Source: JBGTKH01 sp041744735
GTDB taxonomy: Bacteria > Planctomycetota > Planctomycetia > Pirellulales > Pirellulaceae
Length of the DNA stretch: 14,088 bases
Assembly: GCA_041744735.1 (NCBI GenBank)
Contig: JBGTKH010000703.1
Location: 1-14,088 of the forward strand
Direction of reading: 5' to 3'
Below are positions 1-6,376 of this stretch, one piece after another. The number at the start of each line of letters is the position of its first letter. Position 1 is the stretch's first letter. The position numbers and the translations under genes were made by a program. Under the pieces are notes generated by a model. It saw nothing but the letters and a program-made list of their open reading frames with translations, was not told the origin of the DNA and searched no databases.

Positions 1-999
1 GTCCACGACTCGGCCGCCGATCACGCCCGGTCCGGCGATCGCTAAACTAACGCCAGTGCCGAAATCGTACAGATTGCACTTGCCGTGTGGGAAGCCCGGC
101 GCACCGTGATCGCCACTGACGACAATCAGCGTGTTGTCCAAGTCGCCGGCCTTTTCCCACTCGTCGATATGCACGCCGAGCGACGCGTCGAACGCGGCGA
201 TCTCGCCGAAGTAATCGGCCAGATCTTCACGCACCTCGGGGACATCGGGCAAGAACGGCGGCATCTTGCCTTTAAGCGAGTCCGGCTCGAAGCCCCACAG
301 TGCCTTGCCCGAACCTTTGATCCACTTGCGATGCACGTTCGTCGGACCGAACCAGTAGCAAAACGGCCGGCCCTTCTCGCGCGCCGCTAGAAATGCGGTA
401 AAGTTCCCGCGCACTTCGTCGAGCAATTCCCGCTTCGCCACCTCGACCGACTTGCCGCCGGCGACCATCTTCGTTGCCGCCTGCGAGAACTGATTGACGC
501 GCCCACCCGCTCGTTGAAACGCAAACTGCTGCCCGCCGTACGGAGCATCGGCTGGCGTGCCGGGGCTCCACACCTTGAATGATTTGCCAATGTGGTAGCC
601 GGATTCCTTCAGCAGCAATGGAAAGGCCGGAATGTTCGCGTCCCACACGGCCCCTTGCAAGATCGCCGCGCGGCCCGTGCGCCAGAAATACTGGCCGGAC
701 AACAGCGAACTGCGGCACGGCGTGCACGAAGGGGCGTTGACGAATGCGTTTCGAAACAGCACGCCGCGTTTCGCCAAGCGATCGAAGTTCGGCGTGCGCA
801 CCACGTCGTTGATGCCGCCGGGTCCGTCAACCTGAGCGTAGACACTGGCGTATCGTCCCCAGTCATCGGCGAACGCAAAGAGAATGTTGGGGCGTGAGGC
901 ATCATCTGCCTGCGACACGGAACTCGCTCCGATGAAAATCGCCGCCGCGGCGATTGTCACAAACCCGGCGATGAAATGTCGACGCGTTGTCCGATTCAT
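1..999 (-). CDS. Secreted type I sulfatase, N-sulfoglucosamine sulfohydrolase-like (3' end outside window)
   Basis: Hydrolyses sulfate esters or N-sulfates on a glycan, probably outside the cytoplasm. The frame is open for 333 codons from ATG at 999 to the window edge, so the C-terminus is missing. Residues 1-31 form an export signal with TRR at 5-7 followed by a hydrophobic stretch, so Tat or Sec export is possible. The N-terminal metal site is RPNILFAFADDWG (Asp45, Asp46). The formylglycine motif is CTPCR with Cys92, followed by SSLLSG. A second metal-site motif, SGDHG (Asp297, His298), is followed by HGK. These are the hallmark blocks of the alkaline-phosphatase-fold sulfatases. The sequence around the active site (LFRNAF, SLLSG) resembles SGSH-type heparan N-sulfatases, but the substrate cannot be fixed from sequence. 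It follows the WD40 gene in the same orientation, separated by hairpin repeats, and has its own candidate promoter. Confidence 0.93.
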   Translation of the reverse strand, partial: MNRTTRRHFIAGFVTIAAAAIFIGASSVSQADDASRPNILFAFADDWGRYASVYAQVDGPGGINDVVRTPNFDRLAKRGVLFRNAFVNAPSCTPCRSSLLSGQYFWRTGRAAILQGAVWDANIPAFPLLLKESGYHIGKSFKVWSPGTPADAPYGGQQFAFQRAGGRVNQFSQAATKMVAGGKSVEVAKRELLDEVRGNFTAFLAAREKGRPFCYWFGPTNVHRKWIKGSGKALWGFEPDSLKGKMPPFLPDVPEVREDLADYFGEIAAFDASLGVHIDEWEKAGDLDNTLIVVSGDHGAPGFPHGKCNLYDFGTGVSLAIAGPGVIGGRVVD

Positions 1000-1025
1000 G
1001 CGTATTACCATCGCGGCTTTCAATT

Positions 1026-1054
1026 GTTATCGCGCAGAGTTGCGACCGCTTCAA
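1026..1054 (-). promoter_or_regulatory. Candidate sigma70-like promoter for the sulfatase gene
   Basis: On the minus strand TTGAAG (-35, four of six consensus bases, 1054-1049) is followed by exactly 17 bases and GATAAC (-10, four of six, 1031-1026). The -10 box ends 26 bases before the ATG at 999. The position and spacing are right but the boxes are imperfect. Confidence 0.4.
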
Positions 1055-1088
1055 GTTTAGCTAGGACAGATTTCAAAAACAGGTTCCC

Positions 1089-1174
1089 ATAGCGGAATTC
1101 GGAAGAATTCCGAAGCTTCACGTCTTCTCGTAGCGGAACTCGTGAGAGTTCCGAAGTTTCACAACTTCGGCTAC
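1089..1174. repeat. Two tandem copies of the 45-nt twin-hairpin intergenic element
   Basis: The intact copy is 1130-1174. It has ends GTAGC/GCTAC, hairpin 1 GGAACTC-GTGA-GAGTTCC (1135-1152) and hairpin 2 GAAGTT-TCAC-AACTTC (1153-1168). The two tetraloops, GTGA and TCAC, are complementary. A decayed copy overlaps it at 1089-1133: hairpin 1 is a clean GGAATTC-GGAA-GAATTCC, hairpin 2 keeps the TCAC loop but has a mismatch, and its end merges with the GTAGC start of the next copy. The pair begins 16 bases beyond the stop codon of the WD40 gene and could end its transcript, though there is no T-run typical of an intrinsic terminator. Confidence 0.85.
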
Positions 1175-1190
1175 GGCTTTAAAAGACTCT

Positions 1191-2555
1191 CTACTTCTTC
1201 TCCGGCTGTTGATAGCCGGGGGCGGCGAAGAAAGTGATAACAGATGCGCCGTCGGCCGTGTTCCAGATGCGGACTTCGCCGTCAAAGCTGCCGGTGGCCA
1301 ACCGCTGGGTGGCGTCGTGATAGGCAGTCGAGAGCACCCAGTCTTGATGGCCCGAGTAGGCACGAACCTGCGCGTGGCTCTTCAGGTTGAACTGCCGCGC
1401 GGTTTTGTCGGCGGCCGGGGCGAAGAAGAATTCACCGCCGGTCGAGAGTTTGTAGACTTCTCCGCCGTAGCTGCTCACGTCGGCCGTCTTTTTGCCGTCG
1501 GCGATTTGCCAGCGGTGAATCTTATTGTCCGCGGCGCTCGAGAAGGCATCCTTGCCGTCGGGATGAAACGCGACGCCCTTTACCGGCTGGCCGTGGCCGG
1601 AGTAGGTGACCAGCAATTCGCCAGTCTTGGCGTCAAACACTTTGGCCGTCTTGTCGCGGCTGGCCGAGGCCAGCTTTGTGCCGTCGCCGTTCCACGCCAC
1701 GGCCATGACCCAGTCGCTGTGGCTGGAGATCGTCAGTTGTTCATCGCCCGAAGCTACGTCGAACACGCGCAGTACGCCGTCGGCCGCAGCAGACGCGAGC
1801 CGGTCGCCCTGCGGGCTGAAAGCGACGTCGAAAACGACATCGGATGTAGTGCCGATCACCTTCACAACTTCGCCGGTCGCCGGATCGAGCAGTCGCACTT
1901 CACCCAAACGGCCCGGAGCACCGCTGCCCACGGCCAGCAGTTTGCCGTCGGCGCTGAAGTCCAGTGCATAGGTGCGCTGGCCGACGTTGGCGATCCGATT
2001 CAATAGCTGGCCGTCTTGCGGATTCCAAACAGTCAGCTCGTGATAGCCGCCGGCCAACAGTTGCGATCCATCGGGGCTGAAGGCCAACGCCGTGATCGGC
2101 AGCGTCGTGGGATACGTTTCGGGTGCGGCAGGATGCACGGGCGGCGGGACGATCGAAGCCAGCGCGGCTTTCGGATCGGGCCCGTCGAACTTGGCCCCTT
2201 CTTCGATCCAGCGTTTCAATATCGCGATCTGCTCGGCCGGCAGCGCGTCGCCTTCCAGCGGCATGCGTTCGTCTTTGTCTTCGCTCGTGATGCGGCGGAA
2301 AGCCTCGCTGCCTTCGAGATCCTTGGCCGCGAAGCCGAGCGAACCCGAATCGCCTTCGCCCACCGCCCGCTCGAAAGTGTCAACGCGGTAGCTCCCCTCC
2401 GCTTTCTTCGGTCCATGACAGGCCAGGCAGTTGCCCAGCAGAATCGGCGCGATGTCCTTGCGGAAGCTGACCGAATCGTCGGCCAGCGAAACTAAGCCGG
2501 GCATCAAGCAGGCGGCCAAAAGCGCAAAGAACAATCGCCGAAGGGAGACGATCAT
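1191..2555 (-). CDS. Exported haem c (PSCyt1) - WD40 repeat protein
   Basis: A 454-residue predicted exported protein. Start ATG 2555 is chosen because GGAG sits seven bases upstream and a signal sequence (RRLFFALLAACL) follows at once; the frame stays open upstream to 2648 but that part is not protein-like. LAAC at 13-16 could be a lipobox. The haem c motif CLACH is at 43-47 and the likely distal ligand is Met98 in RMPLEG, which together make a planctomycete cytochrome c (PSCyt1) domain at about 28-125. From about residue 150 there are seven WD40 blades (SPDG...LRVFD, GDGTKLASASRDKTAKVFD and so on), enough for one closed propeller. Its partner and electron-transfer role are unknown. It lacks the DUF1549/DUF1553 domains often fused to PSCyt1. 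It lies 100 bases downstream of fabG in the same direction with no visible terminator between, so co-transcription is possible. Confidence 0.93.
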   Translation of the reverse strand: MIVSLRRLFFALLAACLMPGLVSLADDSVSFRKDIAPILLGNCLACHGPKKAEGSYRVDTFERAVGEGDSGSLGFAAKDLEGSEAFRRITSEDKDERMPLEGDALPAEQIAILKRWIEEGAKFDGPDPKAALASIVPPPVHPAAPETYPTTLPITALAFSPDGSQLLAGGYHELTVWNPQDGQLLNRIANVGQRTYALDFSADGKLLAVGSGAPGRLGEVRLLDPATGEVVKVIGTTSDVVFDVAFSPQGDRLASAAADGVLRVFDVASGDEQLTISSHSDWVMAVAWNGDGTKLASASRDKTAKVFDAKTGELLVTYSGHGQPVKGVAFHPDGKDAFSSAADNKIHRWQIADGKKTADVSSYGGEVYKLSTGGEFFFAPAADKTARQFNLKSHAQVRAYSGHQDWVLSTAYHDATQRLATGSFDGEVRIWNTADGASVITFFAAPGYQQPEKK

Positions 2556-2655
2556 CGAAGTGCTCCGAGGTAGGACGTTATGGTGAGGACCGGCTGGGCG
2601 GGGATAGGGCTGCGGCTCACGCGCGAATTCAGCTACGTTGGCTGGCAAGGTCGCG

Positions 2656-3438
2656 TTAGCCTGTCATTCCTCCGTCCACCACCAGCACATGCCCGGTCAC
2701 GTACGACGCCGCAGGGCTGGCCAAAAACAAAACCGCGGCGGCAACTTCTTCCGCTGTGCCTAATCGTTGTGCCGGAATGCGTTTTTTCGCCTCGTCGACC
2801 ACGGCCTGTCCGAACTTGCGGATCAAGTCCTGCGTCATGTCCGATTCGATAAAGCCGGGGGCCACCGCGTTGACGGTCACGCCACGCTTGGCCAATTCGC
2901 GGCTGAGCGTACGAGTCACGCCGATCAGGCCCGCCTTCGACGCGGAATAGTTCGACTGACCAGGATTGCCGATCAGGCCCGAGACGCTCGAAATGTTGAT
3001 GATGCGGCCGTATCGGGCTTTCATCATGTGCCGGTACACGCCGCGCATGAACAGGAACGGGCCGCGCAAGTTCGTGCGAATCACGTCGTCCCACTGTTCG
3101 TCGCTCATGGCAGCCATCAGCGTGTCTTGCGTGATGCCGGCGTTGTTGACGAGGATGTCGATCCGGCCCCATTTCTCAGCGACGGCTTCGATGACTTTCT
3201 CGACGCTTTCTCGGTCGCCCACATCGCAACTGTAAACCTCCGCTTCGCCGCCGGCGGCCGCGATTTCCGCGACGGTTTCGGCGAGCTTGTCGGCGCTGCG
3301 AGCGACGCACGCCACTCGCGCACCGCTACGGCCCAAGGCGACCGCCATCGCTTTGCCGAGCCCGCGCGAAGCACCCGTGACGATGGCCGTTTGGCCCGAG
3401 AGATCGACCTGCAAAAGTCCGGTTGGTGGATTGGCCAT
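2656..3438 (-). CDS. fabG: 3-oxoacyl-[acyl-carrier-protein] reductase FabG
   Basis: NADPH-dependent reduction of 3-oxoacyl-ACP to 3-hydroxyacyl-ACP in type II fatty acid synthesis, cytoplasmic. The 260-residue protein has every short-chain dehydrogenase landmark: TGASRGLG (21-28) for cofactor binding, NNAG (98-101), Asn123, and the catalytic Ser151, Tyr164 and Lys168 in ISSVSG and YSASK. It ends in VTGHVLVVDGGM. Each catalytic position is offset by 13 from E. coli FabG (Ser138, Tyr151, Lys155), because of a longer N-terminus. ATG 3438 is preferred over a TTG at 3462 that would overlap fabD. With ATG the gene starts two bases after the fabD TAA, and GGGA lies five bases upstream, so translational coupling is likely. 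acpP, which often follows fabG, is not here. Confidence 0.97.
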   Translation of the reverse strand: MANPPTGLLQVDLSGQTAIVTGASRGLGKAMAVALGRSGARVACVARSADKLAETVAEIAAAGGEAEVYSCDVGDRESVEKVIEAVAEKWGRIDILVNNAGITQDTLMAAMSDEQWDDVIRTNLRGPFLFMRGVYRHMMKARYGRIINISSVSGLIGNPGQSNYSASKAGLIGVTRTLSRELAKRGVTVNAVAPGFIESDMTQDLIRKFGQAVVDEAKKRIPAQRLGTAEEVAAAVLFLASPAASYVTGHVLVVDGGMTG

Positions 3439-3440
3439 GA

Positions 3441-4352
3441 TTATCCCATTACGCTTTGACAAGTTACTTTGCGGTCGATGCGTTTGATCAGTCCCCGCAG
3501 CACGCGACCGGGGCCGACCTCATAAAACGGATCGCAGCCCTCGCCCAACAGATGCCGCACGCTATCTTCCCAGCGCACGGGCGACACCAATTGTTTGATC
3601 AGCAGTTGACGAATCACTTCCGGATCGGCGTGCGGGCGGGCGTCGACGTTCGAGACGACTGGAATCTTCGGCGGCGACATCTTTACATCGGCCAGTGCTG
3701 CGGCCAATCGCTCTTCGGCCGGCTTCATGATCGGCGTGTGAAAAGCACCCGCAACGGCCAGCGGAATGGCCTTCATCGCGCCGGCTTTCACCGCCAACTC
3801 GGCTACTCGTTCGCACGCGGCATTGTGACCGGAGACGACAATATTTCCTGGACAAAGCAGATTCGCGACTTGCAATGTTTCGCCGGTCTGGCGAGCGTCG
3901 TTGCAGAGTTGCTCGACCTGCACCAACTCCAGCCCCAGCAGGCTAACCATGCCGCTGGGCGTGGCGTCGGCGGCCTGCTGCATTGCCTCGCCGCGTTGTT
4001 GGACGACGGCCAGTCCGTCTTCGAACTCCATCACGTCCGCGAACACCATTGCGGTGTACTCGCCCAGACTCAAACCGGCGGCTGCCTCACACGACAGCAC
4101 CACATCGGGCGATTCGGCTCGTAGCGATTCCAGCGCCGCCAAGCTGGTCACGAACAGCGCCGGTTGGCTGTGAACGGTCGAGTCCAACGACTCGGCCGGT
4201 CCCTCGAAACAGAGCTTCGCCAGATCGTAACCGAGAACACCGGCCGCGCGGTCGTAGAGGCTGCGCGCGGCAGGCAACGTCTCCGCCAGTTGGCGGCCCA
4301 TGCCCACTGCTTGGGCGCCTTGCCCCGGAAACAGGAACGCGATCTTGCTCAA
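3441..4352 (-). CDS. fabD: Malonyl-CoA:ACP transacylase FabD
   Basis: Transfers malonyl from CoA to acyl carrier protein, feeding chain elongation in fatty acid synthesis. The protein is 303 residues, close to the usual length. It starts FLFPGQGAQ (Gln11), has the nucleophile Ser95 in GLSLGEY, Arg120 in QQRGEAMQ, and the catalytic His205 in GAFHTPIM. These match Ser92, Arg117 and His201 of the E. coli enzyme. The start codon is TTG at 4352, chosen because MSKIAFLFPGQG is the expected N-terminus; GAG is five bases upstream. The gene lies 26 bases after rpmF and ends two bases before fabG, so the three form one operon. Confidence 0.97.
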   Translation of the reverse strand: MSKIAFLFPGQGAQAVGMGRQLAETLPAARSLYDRAAGVLGYDLAKLCFEGPAESLDSTVHSQPALFVTSLAALESLRAESPDVVLSCEAAAGLSLGEYTAMVFADVMEFEDGLAVVQQRGEAMQQAADATPSGMVSLLGLELVQVEQLCNDARQTGETLQVANLLCPGNIVVSGHNAACERVAELAVKAGAMKAIPLAVAGAFHTPIMKPAEERLAAALADVKMSPPKIPVVSNVDARPHADPEVIRQLLIKQLVSPVRWEDSVRHLLGEGCDPFYEVGPGRVLRGLIKRIDRKVTCQSVMG

Positions 4353-4378
4353 GATGCTCGGACCTTATGGACCAGCGG

Positions 4379-4561
4379 CTATTCGTCTTCGATCTCGACA
4401 ACCGTTCGCCCCATGTAATAACCGCACTTGGGACACACGACGTGCGTGGGCACCGCGGTACTGCATTTGGGGCAGAACTGAAGGTTGCGTGGCTTCTTGG
4501 CATGGTGCGAACGACGCATGCCGGTGCGCGAATTGGACTGTTTGCGTTTGGGTACGGCCAT
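4379..4561 (-). CDS. rpmF: 50S ribosomal protein L32
   Basis: Small structural protein of the large ribosomal subunit. The 60-residue protein begins MAVPKRKQSNSRTGMRRSHH, the standard L32 N-terminus, and carries a complete zinc ribbon with cysteines 30, 33, 43 and 46 (CPKC...CPKC), so it is the zinc-binding form. An in-frame ATG exists upstream (4642) but the conserved N-terminus fixes the start at 4561, with AAGAG eight bases before it. It is the first gene of the rpmF-fabD-fabG operon. Linkage of rpmF to fatty acid genes is widespread in bacteria, although plsX and fabH, often found between them, are absent here. Confidence 0.97.
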   Translation of the reverse strand: MAVPKRKQSNSRTGMRRSHHAKKPRNLQFCPKCSTAVPTHVVCPKCGYYMGRTVVEIEDE

Positions 4562-4644
4562 GAATGTAACTCTTGCACTGTCAATAACGTTCGCACGTGC
4601 CGCAGTTTCTACAGCGACAACGGATTTCCAGGTCTGAGCCACCC

Positions 4645-4673
4645 ATCGTAGAAGCCACGCCAGCGTCTGTCAA
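4645..4673 (-). promoter_or_regulatory. Sigma70-like promoter of the rpmF-fabD-fabG operon
   Basis: On the minus strand a perfect TTGACA (-35, 4673-4668) is followed by exactly 17 bases and TACGAT (-10, four of six consensus bases, 4650-4645). The -10 box ends 83 bases upstream of the rpmF ATG, giving a leader of roughly 75 bases. This is the best promoter match I found in the window. Confidence 0.62.
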
Positions 4674-4693
4674 GCGAGGCCCGTGCGTTGATG

Positions 4694-4790
4694 GTAGCCG
4701 AAGTCGCCAGACTTTGGACGGGTCCGGGAAGCTCCAAACTCTGGCGAGTTCGGCTACCCATCAGCACCAAACTCTGGCGAGTTCGGCGAC
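4694..4790. repeat. Long-linker twin-hairpin element with a duplicated right arm
   Basis: The element spans 4694-4757 with ends GTAGCC/GGCTAC. The left hairpin is CCGAAGTC-GCCA-GACTTTGG and the right hairpin is CCAAACTC-TGGC-GAGTTCGG, separated by about 16 bases. The loops GCCA and TGGC are complementary, but differ from the GTGA/TCAC loops of the other copies, so loop pairing has co-varied. The right arm (4734-4757) is repeated in the same direction at 4767-4790 with one base changed. It lies 12 bases past the prepilin peptidase stop codon and just upstream of the rpmF promoter. Confidence 0.85.
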
Positions 4791-4802
4791 CGGTTTGCGA
4801 TC

Positions 4803-6065
4803 CTAGTACCCAAACAGCCGCTCGCGCAACAACCGCCAACCCAGCAGCATGAACCCCATCAGCACCAGACATACGCCGACCATCCCCGGAATGAACCATC
4901 CCAGGGAAAAGATGCCGTCGGCCCAACCGTCCCAGATGCGGCTCCAACCCAGAATCAAAATCAGCGCCGCCAAACACAGATACGGCCCGAAGGCGATGTA
5001 GCGATGCCCGGTCAACAGAGTCTGGAGTAGTGCGATTGCCACGGCCGTCAGCGGTGCCAGAAAGAAGATGATCAGCGACGGCTGCCAACCGAGAAACGCC
5101 CCAATCATCGCCAGCAGCGTCACGTCGCCGAAGCCCATCGCTTCCTGGCCCAACGCTCGGCCGCCCACGATCCTCACACCCCAGATCAATCCGCCGCCGA
5201 ACGCCATTCCGACCAAGGCCGACAACAGCCCTTGCCACGCCGGCCCGCCACGCCACCATACGACTGTAATTCCTAAGCTGCCCGCGATCGCGATCGATAG
5301 CACCGTGCGCCAAGACGAATCACGAGCGACACTGGCCGCCAGATACTGAAACGCCTTCCATAGTCCGCGCCGTGTGATCCATCGCCAATGCAAAATGGCC
5401 AAGCACCAGCCCACGAAGCACGCCAGCCCACACGCCAGGCCCGCGCGATCATTGAGCCACGCAGGCCACGCTGCCGGCGAGGTAATCAGCAGCCGATCCA
5501 CCACAACCGCGCCACTTAGCAATCGTTCGATCACCACCGGCAGCCTCGACATGGGCAACGCTGCGGCCAGCACCAACGCCGCCAGTGTCCCCGGCACGGT
5601 GATTTCATCCGGAATCGTCTTCTCGTCGAAATCAATGAACGTGGCCACGATCATCAGCGAGATCAGAATCACGTGCAATAAATACTGCACGTGATACATC
5701 GCCATCAACGCCGGTCCCGCGACGCTTATGGCTGGAATCGCCGGCAACAGGCCGCCCTCGATCTCCCACTGATACAGCCACGCGAAACCAACCGCAGCCG
5801 CCAACTCGATCAACATCGGCCGCACCCAGAAGCCGCGGCCATGCACGCTTGACTCGCGCCGCAACCCCCACCAGCCCACGACCGGCACGCGGTCCCACCG
5901 CTGCCGCCGCGGGGCCTTTGGATGCGGCGCGGACCAAGGCCCAATCAGCCGCCGGTTCCACGCCAGCCGATAAATCGCTCGATTCAACTGCCCACCCACC
6001 AGCGCCCCGGCGACAAACAGCAACGCCAGCCGCAACTCAATCGGTATGGCAAGCAGAAAGTTCAC
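4803..6065 (-). CDS. Type IV prepilin peptidase (A24 family), atypical
   Basis: Integral membrane aspartic protease expected to cleave, and perhaps methylate, type IV pilin or pseudopilin leaders. About 420 residues with many hydrophobic segments. Catalytic blocks are FIDFDEKTIPDE (Asp145, then Asp147 and IPD) and GFGD at 310-313 (Asp313). The N-terminus GALVGGQLNRAIYRL matches the family's LVGSFLNVVIYRL block and DRVPVVGW (58-65) matches DNIPVLSW. Two oddities: the two CxxC zinc pairs that normally flank that block are absent, and about 150 residues separate the two catalytic regions instead of the usual 40-60. The GTG start at 6065 is chosen because the family N-terminus begins there. ATG 6173 is possible, but neither start has a clear ribosome binding site. 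No pilin gene is nearby. Confidence 0.88.
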   Translation of the reverse strand: MNFLLAIPIELRLALLFVAGALVGGQLNRAIYRLAWNRRLIGPWSAPHPKAPRRQRWDRVPVVGWWGLRRESSVHGRGFWVRPMLIELAAAVGFAWLYQWEIEGGLLPAIPAISVAGPALMAMYHVQYLLHVILISLMIVATFIDFDEKTIPDEITVPGTLAALVLAAALPMSRLPVVIERLLSGAVVVDRLLITSPAAWPAWLNDRAGLACGLACFVGWCLAILHWRWITRRGLWKAFQYLAASVARDSSWRTVLSIAIAGSLGITVVWWRGGPAWQGLLSALVGMAFGGGLIWGVRIVGGRALGQEAMGFGDVTLLAMIGAFLGWQPSLIIFFLAPLTAVAIALLQTLLTGHRYIAFGPYLCLAALILILGWSRIWDGWADGIFSLGWFIPGMVGVCLVLMGFMLLGWRLLRERLFGY

Positions 6066-6376
6066 GCGACGTCGTTGCTCGCAAGGTGAGAACCGAAGAG
6101 CCGCGGATGCACCACACACGCACCCGCCCGACTCAAACTGCCGTGTTGTACACACTTTCGCAGTCGAAGTCATGGCCACGTTAAACGACGTGGAAAGCCT
6201 TGGTACGAAAGAATAGCTGAAACGAGTCCTTACGCGGCAGGGTATAAAACGCCGATTGGGTTGAATTTGGTTTCGCGCGGCGCCGAGATTCGTTACGATC
6301 AACTAAGATCGCAAGACGTACGTGATAGGCGAAACGACTACGCGAACAGCGCATGGAATTCTGAGAGGTACTTACG
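6066..6376. other. Divergent intergenic region, no gene seen
   Basis: This 311-base stretch separates the divergent prepilin peptidase and DUF3352-like genes, so it should hold promoters for both. I found no convincing -35/-10 pair. It contains a small inverted repeat CCACGT/ACGTGG (6176-6193, six-base spacer) that could be an operator. Overlapping it, GTTAAACGAC (6180-6189) is the same 10-mer that ends the repeat at 12717-12802, with no partner arm nearby. If the prepilin peptidase starts upstream of 6065, part of this region is coding. Confidence 0.5.

Noticed and set aside
1209..2006. A 265-codon open frame on the plus strand across the WD40 region
   Set aside because: It is antisense to well-defined WD40 repeats, has no ribosome binding site, and its composition is that of a shadow frame.
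4734..4790. Direct repeats resembling a short CRISPR array
   Set aside because: There are only two 24-base units with a 9-base gap, each unit is itself a hairpin, and no cas gene is present. It is an arm duplication of the twin-hairpin repeat.
6239..6300. A TATAAA box at about 6243-6248 and a TTTCGC/TACGAT pair as promoters of the DUF3352-like gene
   Set aside because: The first has no -35 at a usable distance and the second has only two consensus bases in its -35, so neither is reported as a feature.
6066..6302. An N-terminal extension of the prepilin peptidase by up to 79 residues
   Set aside because: The extension is Arg/Cys/Ser-rich and matches nothing in the family, whose N-terminus begins at the GTG at 6065. 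It remains possible that ATG 6173 is used.
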